Shown: positions 46,645 through 55,244 of the stretch, in pieces
Layout of the letters: each line of letters begins with the position of its first letter
Position numbering within the stretch: position 1 is the stretch's first letter
DNA from: Spartobacteria bacterium
GTDB taxonomy: Bacteria; Verrucomicrobiota; Verrucomicrobiia; Chthoniobacterales; Chthoniobacteraceae
Assembly (NCBI GenBank): GCA_021324825.1
Contig: JAJPII010000004.1
Span: 29,228-93,227, forward strand
Direction: 5' to 3'
Length of the DNA: 64,000 nucleotides
Translations under genes and position numbers: made by a program
Notes under the pieces: model-generated
What the model saw: only the letters and a program-made list of their open reading frames with translations
Told to the model about the DNA's origin: nothing
The model's database searches: none

Positions 46645-47697
46645 GTGCAACCGCCGACGAAACTCCGCATAGCCCAGGTGGCTCCGCTTTGGACAAGCAT
46701 ACCGCCGGCGACGTACGGCGGCATCGAACTGGTGGTGCATCTCCTTTGCGAAGAGCTGGTCCGCGGCGGCCACGAAGTGACCCTCTTCGCTTCCGGCGAT
46801 TCCAAAACGAGCGCCCGGTTGCGCTCCGTGTGCGAGCGGAATCTGCTCGACCTGATGACGACGTGCGAGGCCTCGACCTACGAATACTACGCGAACGCCC
46901 TCGTGACCGAAGCGCTCCGGGCCGCGAAAGAATTCGACGTCATCCATTTCCACGTCGGCCCCCAGTGGATTCCGATGGGCGCGCTCTCTCCCGCCCCCGT
47001 CCTGTTCAGCCTCCACACCTTCCTTTCCGAGGATGACCGGTGGGTGACGAAGCGTTATCCCAACGTGCCGCTCGCGGCGATCAGCCGCTTCCAGGTCGCC
47101 GGGAGCGATCGCGACATCCCCGTGGTCTATAACGGGTGCGACTTCAATGCTTTCGAGCTTTCGACCGAGCCGGGCAAATACCTCGCGTTCCTCGGGCGGA
47201 TGTCCCATGACAAGAATCCGCTCGACGCCATCCGCATCGCCAAAGCCGCGGGGATGCCGCTCCTCCTCGCGGGCCGCCCGCAAGACGCCGAGGAGACCGA
47301 ATATTTCGAGACGCTGATAAAGCCGCTCGTCGACGGCGAGAACATCCGCTATCTCGGCGCCGTGGACCACGCGCAAAAGAACGAACTCCTGCGCAACGCC
47401 GCCGCGCTCCTGTTCCCGGTGCAATGGGAAGAGCCGTTCGGACTGGTGATGATCGAGGCCATGGCTTGCGGCACGCCGGTCGTCGCGCGCGATCTCGGCG
47501 CCGTGACCGAAGTCGTCGATCCCGGCGTCACCGGGTTCCGGCACACCTCAATGGACGAACTGGCCGCGCTCGTGCCCCGGGCGCTCGCGCTGGATCGCGC
47601 GACGGTTCGCAGCCACGCCGCGTCGCGCTTCGGCTTCCAGCGGATGGTCGGCGATTACCTGAACCTGTACCGCAAGCTCGTCTCTCACCAGGAATAG
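46645..47697 (+). CDS. Glycosyltransferase family 4 protein
   Basis: A 350-residue GT-B enzyme starting with GTG at 46645. The N-terminal half has IAQVAPLWTSIPPATYGGIE and FDVIHFHVGPQ. The C-terminal half has YLAFLGRMSHDKNPLDAIRI and the nucleotide-sugar motif FGLVMIEAMACGTPVVARDL with the E-x7-E spacing. It is divergent from the L,D-transpeptidase by 41 bp and overlaps the convergent outer-membrane gene by 13 bp. Acceptor and donor are unknown. Confidence 0.92.
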   Translation: MQPPTKLRIAQVAPLWTSIPPATYGGIELVVHLLCEELVRGGHEVTLFASGDSKTSARLRSVCERNLLDLMTTCEASTYEYYANALVTEALRAAKEFDVIHFHVGPQWIPMGALSPAPVLFSLHTFLSEDDRWVTKRYPNVPLAAISRFQVAGSDRDIPVVYNGCDFNAFELSTEPGKYLAFLGRMSHDKNPLDAIRIAKAAGMPLLLAGRPQDAEETEYFETLIKPLVDGENIRYLGAVDHAQKNELLRNAAALLFPVQWEEPFGLVMIEAMACGTPVVARDLGAVTEVVDPGVTGFRHTSMDELAALVPRALALDRATVRSHAASRFGFQRMVGDYLNLYRKLVSHQE

Positions 47698-48596
47698 CGG
47701 AGCGAGACGCCGTCGCCCTTCAGGGTCAGCAAACCCGCCGGCGCGCCGCCCAGGTTCTCGAACTCGCCGTGGGTGAAACGGAGGTCCAGATTCCGCGTTA
47801 TCTGCGCGCCGAATCCCCATTCGAGGTAGGCGGTGAGCGGCGCGCCGCCCCAGCGGTCGTGGTCCGACAGAGTCGCATCCCCGAAGAAAACCTCCGGGTT
47901 GAAGAAGACGAAGAGGCGGTCGAGGTATTTGATCTTCGGCTGAAGCCTCATGTTGAACGAGAGCGCGTACCGGGCGTTGACGATCTGGTCGCGGCTGAAA
48001 TCCTTCACCGGCCAGCCGCGCGGCGACGCGCCGGGAGTGGCGGGATATTCCAGGCCGGGCGCGAAGATAAACGGCTCCACATAGCCGGAAAGCTCGGCGA
48101 TCTTCCAGAGATCGACCGGCTTGGCGGTGGAGTAGCGCATCGAGAGGCCGAGCCAGGGCGTGACCTCGTGCACGGAGCGGAACTTGCCGAGGTTGAACGC
48201 CTCGTCGTAGGTGAGGCGCACGTCCATGTGCGGCGTCCAGCTCCAGCCGAGGGAAGGCTGCACCTCGAGCAGGATGGGGTCGGCCCGGTAGTTATAGGAA
48301 GTCTTCGGCAGCGAAGCGCCCAGCGGCATGAAAAGGTAGAGCCTGCCGAACACGCCCGACGGAGTGTGCGTCACCGTCACGTCCGCGGTGACCGAATAAC
48401 GCGCGGTGATCTCCTGGTCGAATGGCAGGCCGAAATTCGCCGGGTATTCATTGTGCGGCGGGTAAAAAGTGGCCTCGACGAACCCCGAACTGGTGAACTC
48501 GGAGCGCGGCGCGACATCGGCTCGGAAAAGCTCCTTCGAATAATCGGCGCGCGCGACGGACGCCGCGAAGAGAAGTGCGAGGATAAGACGCTTCAT
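47685..48596 (-). CDS. Predicted outer-membrane beta-barrel protein
   Basis: A 303-residue protein with signal peptide MKRLILALLFAASVARADYS. The rest alternates short amphipathic strands ending in aromatic residues (EITARYSVTADVTVTHTPSG, LDLRFTHGEFENLGG) and closes with SLRYSW, a typical C-terminal barrel signal. No specific family was recognised. ATG 48596 is chosen for the signal peptide. Confidence 0.75.
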   Translation of the reverse strand: MKRLILALLFAASVARADYSKELFRADVAPRSEFTSSGFVEATFYPPHNEYPANFGLPFDQEITARYSVTADVTVTHTPSGVFGRLYLFMPLGASLPKTSYNYRADPILLEVQPSLGWSWTPHMDVRLTYDEAFNLGKFRSVHEVTPWLGLSMRYSTAKPVDLWKIAELSGYVEPFIFAPGLEYPATPGASPRGWPVKDFSRDQIVNARYALSFNMRLQPKIKYLDRLFVFFNPEVFFGDATLSDHDRWGGAPLTAYLEWGFGAQITRNLDLRFTHGEFENLGGAPAGLLTLKGDGVSLRYSW

Positions 48597-48672
48597 TTTT
48601 TTGTTGCCCGCTGGTATAGGGAATCGCCGCGATGTTGACAAGAGCCGAAGCCCGGGAGACGGGTGTAACCGC

Positions 48673-51183
48673 GTGTTCCCGGCCAGTCTCATCGATCCCT
48701 GGAGCTGGCGCATGGCCTGGCGCGACGGCAGGAGCAGCCTGCCGCGCCTGCTGCTCTTCGCCGTTTCCATAGCGGCGGGCGTCGCGGCGGTGGCGGCCGC
48801 CGGCTCGTTCAGCGCGGACTTGCAGCGCGCCGTGGATGACCAGGCCCGGACGCTTATCGGCGCCGACATCGTCGTGCAGGCGCACCGGCCCTTCACGCCG
48901 GGGGATGAGCAACTCTTCAAGACGATGGGCGACGCCGTGTCGCACGAGGTGCGCTTCGTTTCGATGGCGTTTTTTCCCAAAAGCCAGGGCGCGCGGCTGG
49001 TGCAGGTGCGCGCGGTGGAAGGCGCCTATCCCTTTTACGGCAAACTCGAAACGGAGCCGGCGGCGGCGGCGGACGCGCTGCGGGCGGGGCGCGCGGCCAT
49101 CGTGGATGAAAGTCTGCTCCTCCAGTTCGGGGAGGCGGCGGGCTCATCCATAAAGCTTGGCGACGCGGTATTTCCCATCGCGGGGGGGTTGAAGAAGGCG
49201 CCGGGCGAGGCGTTCGCTTTTTCTTCCTTCGCGCCGCGCGTCTATATTCCCTTCGGGCGGCTGGAGGGGGCGAATCTGCTGCGGAGAGGCAGCCTCGCGA
49301 CCTGCTTCGCGAGCTTGCGGATAGACCGGCGCGAACGGATTCCAACGGATGTAAAACAGCTGGAGGCGCGCGGATTCTCCTGCGACACGGTCGCTAAACG
49401 CAAAAAGGACCTCGGGCGGGAGATGGAGAACCTTTACCATTTCCTGAACCTGGCGGGGTTCGTCGCGCTGCTGCTCGGGGCGACGGCGGTGGCGGGGGCG
49501 GTCCATCTGCACGTGCGGTCGCGGGTGCGTTCGGTGGCGCTGCTCCGGTGCCTCGGGTGTTCCTCCGCGCGGACGGTCGCCATTTTTCTCATCCAGACGA
49601 TGGCTCTCGCCGCATTCGGCTCGCTCGCGGGCGTGCTGGCCGGGGTCGGCGTCCAGGCTCTCCTGCCCAGGGTTTTCTCGGATTTCCTGCCCATGCGGAT
49701 CGCGTTCCACCTTTCGCCCCGCGCAATCGGCTCGGGACTTCTCACGGGAGCGGGCTTCTGCATGCTCTTCGCGGCGCCGCCTCTGCTCTCGCTCCGGCGC
49801 ATCCCGCCGCTCGCCGTTTTGCGTTCGCCGGAGGCCGCGAAGGGCGATCCGTTGCGGTGGGTTTTTTACGCGCTGACGGCGGCCGCGGTTGCGCTCTTCG
49901 CGGTGATCCAGACCGGGAGCTGGCGGCACGGGCTGGCGTTCGCGGGCGGGCTGGCCGCGGCGCTCGCGAGCCTCCTGCTTGTGGCCCGGGGCGTGATCTT
50001 CGCGGCGGACAGGTTCCTTCGCCAGGGCTGGCCTTATGTCTGGCGGCAGGGTTTGTCGAATCTCCGCCGCCCGGGAAATCGCACGGCGCTGCTGATGCTT
50101 TCGCTGGGGCTGGGGACGTTCCTGGTGCTGACGCTTTTCTTCACGCAGCGGATGCTTGTCGGCAGCTTCAAGACGCCGAAAGGAGGGGATGCGAACATTA
50201 TCCTGTTCGACATCGGCGCGGAGCAGCTCGACGGCCTCGCGGCGCTGCTGCACAAGCTCGGCGCGCCGTTGCTCGACCGCGTGCCGATGGTTCCGATGCG
50301 GCTTGAAGCGATAAAGGGCGTTCCGACGCGGGAACTCCGCGCGGGGAAGCGGGTAAAGGAGTGGGTTCTGGCTCGGGATTACCGCTCCAGCTATCGCGAC
50401 CGCCTTTCCTCCACGGAGACCGTCGTCAACGGGCGCTTCACGGGCGAATGGAGTTCCGGAAAAGGCCCGGCGCCCATTTCGGTGGAAGAAGGGATCGCGA
50501 AGGACCTGGATGTGACCGTGGGCGACGCGGTCACCTTCGACGTACAGGGCGTAAAAGTTGAAACGGTGGTCGGCAGCATCCGAAAGGTCGACTGGAAAAA
50601 ATTCCGGACGAACTTCTTCATCCTTTTCCCAAAGGGCGTGCTCGAGGACGCGCCGGGGACGTTCATCGCCTTGTCGCGGGCGGCGGATGACGCACAGTCC
50701 GCGGCGCTCCAGCGCGAGATCGTGCGCCAATACCCCGGCGTCTCCGTGCTCGACCTGCGGGCCGTCGTCTCCGCGGTGGACGCGATCCTCTCGAAGGCCG
50801 CTTTCGTCATCCGGTTCATGTCGCTCTTCACGCTGCTGACGGGACTTTTGATCCTGGCCGCCGCGCTCTTTTCCAGCCGTTACGAGCGGGCCAGGGAGGA
50901 GGCGCTCCTGCGCGTGCTGGGCGCGACGAACGGGCAGGTCTTCCGGATACTCGTGATCGAATTCGCGCTCCTCGGGTTCTTCGCCGCGTTGACGGGGATT
51001 CTCCTCTCCGTGGGCGCGGCTTACGGGCTGGCCTTCTTTGTTTTCAAGACGCGGTTCGTTCCGCCGCTCTTCACCGTGCCGCCGGCGCTGGCCGTGATGA
51101 TGGCCATAACGGTCGGCGCGGGCCTCGCGATCAGCCGCCGGGACGGCAGGCAAACTCCGCTCGCGCTGTTGGCGGAAGCCTAA
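48673..51183 (+). CDS. ABC transporter permease, large FtsX-like (YbbP type)
   Basis: An 836-residue MacB/FtsX-superfamily permease with two FtsX core regions. The first membrane anchor (SLPRLLLFAVSIAAGVAAVA) is followed by a periplasmic MacB-like domain (GADIVVQAHRPFTPGDEQ). Further helices come near 250-460 and 700-830 (LAGFVALLLGATAVAGAVHL, FALLGFFAALTGILLSVGAA). YbbP-like proteins have this length and usually pair with a YbbA-type ATPase, which is not adjacent here. The start is likely GTG 48673, or ATG 48712. The C-terminus overlaps the next, convergent gene by 4 bp. Confidence 0.87.
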   Translation: MFPASLIDPWSWRMAWRDGRSSLPRLLLFAVSIAAGVAAVAAAGSFSADLQRAVDDQARTLIGADIVVQAHRPFTPGDEQLFKTMGDAVSHEVRFVSMAFFPKSQGARLVQVRAVEGAYPFYGKLETEPAAAADALRAGRAAIVDESLLLQFGEAAGSSIKLGDAVFPIAGGLKKAPGEAFAFSSFAPRVYIPFGRLEGANLLRRGSLATCFASLRIDRRERIPTDVKQLEARGFSCDTVAKRKKDLGREMENLYHFLNLAGFVALLLGATAVAGAVHLHVRSRVRSVALLRCLGCSSARTVAIFLIQTMALAAFGSLAGVLAGVGVQALLPRVFSDFLPMRIAFHLSPRAIGSGLLTGAGFCMLFAAPPLLSLRRIPPLAVLRSPEAAKGDPLRWVFYALTAAAVALFAVIQTGSWRHGLAFAGGLAAALASLLLVARGVIFAADRFLRQGWPYVWRQGLSNLRRPGNRTALLMLSLGLGTFLVLTLFFTQRMLVGSFKTPKGGDANIILFDIGAEQLDGLAALLHKLGAPLLDRVPMVPMRLEAIKGVPTRELRAGKRVKEWVLARDYRSSYRDRLSSTETVVNGRFTGEWSSGKGPAPISVEEGIAKDLDVTVGDAVTFDVQGVKVETVVGSIRKVDWKKFRTNFFILFPKGVLEDAPGTFIALSRAADDAQSAALQREIVRQYPGVSVLDLRAVVSAVDAILSKAAFVIRFMSLFTLLTGLLILAAALFSSRYERAREEALLRVLGATNGQVFRILVIEFALLGFFAALTGILLSVGAAYGLAFFVFKTRFVPPLFTVPPALAVMMAITVGAGLAISRRDGRQTPLALLAEA

Positions 51184-51689
51184 CCGCGCCGCCGGCTGCG
51201 GTGCAAATGCCCGGCCTGGATCAGGACGCCGGCGATGCTCAGGCACAGAAGAGCCGGGGTATGGACGGCATCCGCGATGAGCGACGCCCCCAGCAAGGAG
51301 GAGAGGATGATCAGCGCCCAGTCGAAAAGTCCGGCGACCAGCGCGCCGCCGAGAATGCCGCCCACGAGCACGGCGACCCAGAGGAACGGCGGTCGATCCC
51401 AGCCGCCCATATTCGCGAGATTCAGCGCCAGGTAAGCGCCGGCAAGAAAACCCGCGACGCCCACGGCCAGCTTCTGGAGGAATACGGCGATGGCGGCGCC
51501 CGCCAGCCCGGCGACGACGCCTGCAACCAGGGTCGCCGTCTGCGAAAGGCCCAGGCTCTCGACAATAAAGACGCCCGCGAGGAATCCGGATATGCCGACG
51601 AAGAACCAGAACAGTTTGCGGCCGAGCACGAGGAGGCAGCACCCCGCGAGGATGGCGGCCAGAGGCGCGTGCTGCGTTACGCCGGACAT
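51180..51689 (-). CDS. Multi-span membrane protein, DUF4203/TMEM198-like
   Basis: A 169-residue protein made almost wholly of glycine-rich hydrophobic helices (AILAGCCLLVLGRKLFWFFV, GISGFLAGVFIVESLGL, LVAGVVAGLAGAAIAVFLQK, VGGILGGALVAGLFDWALII). GxxxG-rich repeats of this type occur in DUF4203 membrane proteins. ATG 51689 overlaps the 3' end of cutA by 13 bp; ATG 51695 is also possible. It appears to be the last gene of the bamA-to-cutA convoy. Confidence 0.72.
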   Translation of the reverse strand: MSGVTQHAPLAAILAGCCLLVLGRKLFWFFVGISGFLAGVFIVESLGLSQTATLVAGVVAGLAGAAIAVFLQKLAVGVAGFLAGAYLALNLANMGGWDRPPFLWVAVLVGGILGGALVAGLFDWALIILSSLLGASLIADAVHTPALLCLSIAGVLIQAGHLHRSRRRG

Positions 51690-52005
51690 CCGCATGACGC
51701 GGCGAGCCACTCCAGGTACTTCGGGTTGCCCCGCGAGATTTCACTCCGATAATCTCCGGGATTTCGTACGAATGAAGCTGCCGCAGCCGTTGTTCGAGCG
51801 CGGGGTAGCATCCCTCAAGCGTTTTCAGTAATACGAGCGTTTCCCGGCTGGTCTCGACCTGGCCTTTCCAGGTGTAAAGCGACTCCGCGCCCGCGAGGAG
51901 GGTTCCGCAAGCCGCGAGGCGTTCGCTGAGCAACGTGCGGATGGCGGTGCGCGCGGCCTCCGCGTCCGGGAAGGCGCTCACGACGAGGAGAGGCTTGTCC
52001 GGCAT
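51677..52005 (-). pseudogene. cutA: cutA, divalent-cation tolerance protein, single-base frameshift
   Basis: From ATG 52005 the frame reads MPDKPLLVVSAFPDAEAART, ERLAACGTLLAGAESLYTWK and HSYEIPEIIGV, all classic CutA. It then loses sense. In the next frame the proper ending EISRGNPKYLEWLAASCGCP continues to TAA at 51677. One base is missing near 51755-51760 (GGAGTGAAATCTC). The span of 329 bp is one short of 330, that is 109 codons plus stop, exactly the family length. It is either a very recent mutation or a sequence error. Confidence 0.85.
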
Positions 52006-52008
52006 CAG

Positions 52009-52034
52009 GACATTCAAGACATTCAAGACGTTAA
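52009..52034. repeat. 9-bp tandem repeat at the mnmA/cutA junction
   Basis: GACATTCAA (52009-52017), GACATTCAA (52018-52026) and GACGTTAA (52027-52034). On the minus strand each exact unit reads TTGAATGTC, so the mnmA stop (TGA at 52025-52023) is followed by two ATG-TCN-TGA minigenes and then the cutA start in TGATG. Confidence 0.7.
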
Positions 52035-53105
52035 GGCGGGTTGGCGGCAAATCCAGCCGCCCCCCAGCACCCTGTCGCCCGCGTAGAAAACAGCCGCCTG
52101 CCCTGGCGTGACCGCCTTCTGCGGAGTATGAAGCCTTACTTTCACCCTGGTTGGCGAGAGAGGGGTTATCGTGGCGGCGGTTCCGGGATGGCTGTAGCGG
52201 ATCTTGACCTGCGCCTCCAGCGATTCGCACTCCACATGCCAGGTGGTTCTCTCGACCTCGAACTCTTCCGAGGCCAGGTCCTCCGCGCCGCCGACGGTGA
52301 CGCGATTCGTCGCCGGGTCGATGTCGATCACGTAACGGGGCGCCGCGCCGCCGCCGGGAAGCCCTTTCCGCTGCCCGACGGTGAACATTTCGATGCCGTC
52401 GTGTTCGCCGAGGAAATTCCCTTCCCGGTCATAGATGCCGCCGGGGTGGAACTCCCCTTCCCCGAGATGGCTCTTGAGGAACGCCTTGTAGTCGTTGCCG
52501 GGCACGAAACAGATTTCCTGGCTGTCGGCCTTCTCCGCGACCTTCAGGCCAAGGCCGCGCGCGATCTCGCGGATTTCCATCTTTGTCATGCCGCCCAACG
52601 GCGTCAGGGCGCGCCGGAGCTGCTCCTGCCGCAGGCTGAAGAGGAAGTAGGATTGGTCCTTGGTCAAATCCAGCCCCTTGCGAAGCACGGCGCCGCCAAC
52701 CGGAGGATGCTCGATGACGGCGTAGTGCCCCGTGGCGATGTATTCCGCGCCGATGGCCCGCGCCTTTTCCCACAAGCTGCCGAACTTCAGCTTCTCGTTG
52801 CACATCACGCACGGGTTCGGCGTGCGGCCTTCCCGGTACTCCTTGGAGAAATAGTCGATGACGACTTTCTCGAACTGGCCGGCCTCGTCCACGACGTAGT
52901 GGGGCACGCCCAATGCGTGGGCGACGCCGCGCGCGTCCGCGATGGCTTGCGGGCCGCAGCACTTGTCCTCCGCGCGCGAGATGCAGTCCTGCGGCCACAC
53001 CTTCATCGTGACGCCGACGACATCATACCCCTGCTCTTTCAAAAGCCACGCCGCGACGCTGGAATCCACCCCGCCGCTCATCCCCGCCAGGACGCGCGTC
53101 TTCAC
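52023..53105 (-). CDS. mnmA: tRNA-specific 2-thiouridylase MnmA
   Basis: A 360-residue enzyme that thiolates U34 of tRNA-Lys, -Glu and -Gln. The PP-loop is RVLAGMSGGVDSSVAAWLLK. The catalytic cysteines lie in GRTPNPCVMCNEKLKFGSLW and DSQEICFVPGNDYKAFLK. Other typical parts are ATGHYAVIEH, LTKDQSYFLFSLRQEQL and FTVGQRKGL. The start is GTG 53105, overlapping the SprT-like stop (GTGA). Confidence 0.96.
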   Translation of the reverse strand: MKTRVLAGMSGGVDSSVAAWLLKEQGYDVVGVTMKVWPQDCISRAEDKCCGPQAIADARGVAHALGVPHYVVDEAGQFEKVVIDYFSKEYREGRTPNPCVMCNEKLKFGSLWEKARAIGAEYIATGHYAVIEHPPVGGAVLRKGLDLTKDQSYFLFSLRQEQLRRALTPLGGMTKMEIREIARGLGLKVAEKADSQEICFVPGNDYKAFLKSHLGEGEFHPGGIYDREGNFLGEHDGIEMFTVGQRKGLPGGGAAPRYVIDIDPATNRVTVGGAEDLASEEFEVERTTWHVECESLEAQVKIRYSHPGTAATITPLSPTRVKVRLHTPQKAVTPGQAAVFYAGDRVLGGGWICRQPALTS

Positions 53106-53554
53106 CGGAGAAAGCGCGCGAGGTTCTCTTCTTCCCACTGCCGCGCGCGCCGGTAAAAGCGGAATCTCCGCTCCTCGCGGTAGAACTCCTCGGTGTGCAC
53201 GCGGCGGCGCCCGTTCGCCCCGGGTTCGTCCGGGACGACGGAATGGAGCATCTCGTGGTAGATCACGTATTCCAAAAACCATTGCGGGACGAAATCCGCG
53301 TCCAGGGAAGGATGGATGCGGATGACGCGGTCATCCTCCTGGATCGTCCCGAATACAAAATACTCCCGCGGCGGCAGCCTGCGCTTGCGGCCCCAGGTGA
53401 TGGAATACTTCCTGAGCGCGTTGTCGAAGTATTTGGCGTTGAGCTTGTCGAAGATCGCCCGGAGGTCGAAATACTGCCCTTCATGGCGGAACGGAAGCTG
53501 CCGCTGCATGGGCAGCTTCGGGTGCAGGAGCTTGCGTTTGCGCTTCTTTGTCAT
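53102..53554 (-). CDS. SprT-like zinc metalloprotease domain protein
   Basis: A 150-residue protein. The SprT-type region has [20 protein letters not shown], a family-typical opening. The zinc motif HExxH is in [13 protein letters not shown], followed by [12 protein letters not shown] with the third ligand. It lacks the C-terminal zinc ribbon of SPRTN/SprT. The ATG at 53554 overlaps the lpxD stop by 4 bp (ATGA) and its own stop overlaps mnmA. A role in protein quality control or DNA-protein crosslink repair is only inferred. Confidence 0.85.
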   Translation of the reverse strand: MTKKRKRKLLHPKLPMQRQLPFRHEGQYFDLRAIFDKLNAKYFDNALRKYSITWGRKRRLPPREYFVFGTIQEDDRVIRIHPSLDADFVPQWFLEYVIYHEMLHSVVPDEPGANGRRRVHTEEFYREERRFRFYRRARQWEEENLARFLR

Positions 53555-54585
53555 TCGGCCCGATGCTGTGAGTCGTATTTCTCTTCCAACAACTTCACCC
53601 GCGCAAATAATTTCGGAAGCCGGTTGACTCTCGCTATGCGGTCCTTCGCCTCGTCGAAAGGAGCCGCCGGAGAACCGAGATATATCTGTTTCGGAGCGAC
53701 ATTCTTGCTCACTCCACTCTGGGCGGCGATAACGGAAAAATCGCCGATTTCAATATGCCCGACAATTCCAACCTGACCCGCAAGGGTAACATATTGTCCC
53801 AATTTCGAACTGCCTGAAATTCCCGCCTGGGATACAATGATGGAATGTTTGCCGATGACGACGTTGTGGGCGATCTGCACCAGGTTGTCGATCTTCGTGC
53901 CCTCCTGTATCCATGTCCGGCCAAAGCGCGCCCGGTCAATCGTCGTATTGGCGCCGATCTCCACGTCGTCATCGATCTGCACGATGCCGGTCTGCGGGAT
54001 TTTGACGTGCTTGCCGTTCAAGGTTTCGTAGCCGAAGCCGTCGCCGCCGATAACCGCGCCGCTATGCAGGACGACCCGGTTTCCGATCCGGCATCCCTCG
54101 CGGATGGTGACGTTCGGATACGCCTTGCAATCCTCGCCGACGATTGCGCCGTGCCCGACATAACTGTGGGCGCCGACGACCGTCCCGCGCCCGATCCGCG
54201 CGCCGGCTTCGACGACGACGAACGGCTGGATGGAAACGCCTTCGCCCAGGACGGCGTCCGGGGAGAGGACCGCGGAAGGATGGACGCCCGGCGGAAAGGC
54301 GAGCGGCGGCGGCGTGAATTTCTCCAGCAGGCGGGCGAACGCGAGCGACGGGTTCTCAACCTTGATCTGGATCGCCTCGGTTTTCTCCACCCAATCCTTG
54401 GGGACGAGGACCGCGGCGGCCTTGGTCGACCGCAAGGCGGCGACGTACTTCGGGTTGCCAAAGAAGGCGATCTGCCCTTCCGCGGCGTCCGTCAGGGATG
54501 CGGCTCCGGTGATGGGCGTCTCGCCCGGGCCGCCGACGACCTGCCCGCCGAGGAGGGCGGCAAGTTCATCCACCGTGGTATTCAC
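53551..54585 (-). CDS. lpxD: UDP-3-O-acylglucosamine N-acyltransferase LpxD
   Basis: A 344-residue lipid A enzyme that adds the second acyl chain. The N-terminal uridine-binding domain (about 1-100) includes [21 protein letters not shown] left-handed beta helix of hexapeptide repeats follows ([40 protein letters not shown]). The catalytic His region is [20 protein letters not shown]. Translation starts with GTG at 54585, just 4 bp after the skp stop. lpxD next to skp and bamA is the conserved outer-membrane biogenesis order. Confidence 0.96.
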   Translation of the reverse strand: MNTTVDELAALLGGQVVGGPGETPITGAASLTDAAEGQIAFFGNPKYVAALRSTKAAAVLVPKDWVEKTEAIQIKVENPSLAFARLLEKFTPPPLAFPPGVHPSAVLSPDAVLGEGVSIQPFVVVEAGARIGRGTVVGAHSYVGHGAIVGEDCKAYPNVTIREGCRIGNRVVLHSGAVIGGDGFGYETLNGKHVKIPQTGIVQIDDDVEIGANTTIDRARFGRTWIQEGTKIDNLVQIAHNVVIGKHSIIVSQAGISGSSKLGQYVTLAGQVGIVGHIEIGDFSVIAAQSGVSKNVAPKQIYLGSPAAPFDEAKDRIARVNRLPKLFARVKLLEEKYDSQHRAE

Positions 54586-54589
54586 GGCG

Positions 54590-55195
54590 TTACTTCTTCG
54601 AGGCCGGCTTGTTCTTGTTGAGCGCCGCGATGATGTCCTCGCTGAAATCCATGTTATCCCGGGAGAAGAGGACGATTGGCACGCCGTTGAGGCTTTGGCC
54701 CGATTTGTCGAAGACGAGGTCGTAGCTGTCGGTGCGGACCTTCTCCTGAACCAGCTTCGTGATCTCGTCCACGATGTCATTGCGCATCCGGACCGCCTGG
54801 TCCTGGAGTTCCTTTTCCCGCTGCTGGCGGAATTCCGTTATCTCGCGCTCGAGGTTCTTGGTCTCGGCGATTTTATCGTCGCGGGACTTCATCTTTTCCT
54901 CTTTCAACTCCTTGCTCAACTCGGGCCGGTCGATCTCGGCGTTGAGTTGGTTGATGTCGTCCATCGTCTTCTTGTAGGTGTCCATCCTGTCGTCCAGATC
55001 GCGCTTCGCCCGGGCGCGCGCCTCGTTGATCCTGGATTCGGCGTCCTTCGTCTTGGAATAGGAGGAGAAAATCTTGTTCATGTCGACCATGCCGATCTTG
55101 GTCTGGGCATGGGAGGGAGCGGCAAAAGCCAGAAGCGCCATGACGGATAAGGCGGATAGGGTGGCCAGGGAGTGGAAGGAGACCTGCTTTTTCAT
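54590..55195 (-). CDS. skp: Periplasmic chaperone Skp/OmpH family
   Basis: A 201-residue exported protein (signal: [20 protein letters not shown], then FAAPSHAQ). The mature start [20 protein letters not shown] is the OmpH signature. A long charged coiled coil follows at about 55-150 ([40 protein letters not shown]). It holds unfolded outer-membrane proteins before BamA inserts them. It lies 49 bp after bamA and is co-transcribed with lpxD. Confidence 0.94.
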   Translation of the reverse strand: MKKQVSFHSLATLSALSVMALLAFAAPSHAQTKIGMVDMNKIFSSYSKTKDAESRINEARARAKRDLDDRMDTYKKTMDDINQLNAEIDRPELSKELKEEKMKSRDDKIAETKNLEREITEFRQQREKELQDQAVRMRNDIVDEITKLVQEKVRTDSYDLVFDKSGQSLNGVPIVLFSRDNMDFSEDIIAALNKNKPASKK

Positions 55196-55244
55196 AGAGT
55201 GGGTATTTGTGAGTCTTGGTGAGACCGGCTGGCGGCTCAGCCGT

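Noticed and set aside
49144..51650. Long minus-strand frame opposite the FtsX-like permease
   Set aside because: Only its upstream end is real (cutA); the rest is a low-complexity Arg/Gln/Glu-rich shadow.
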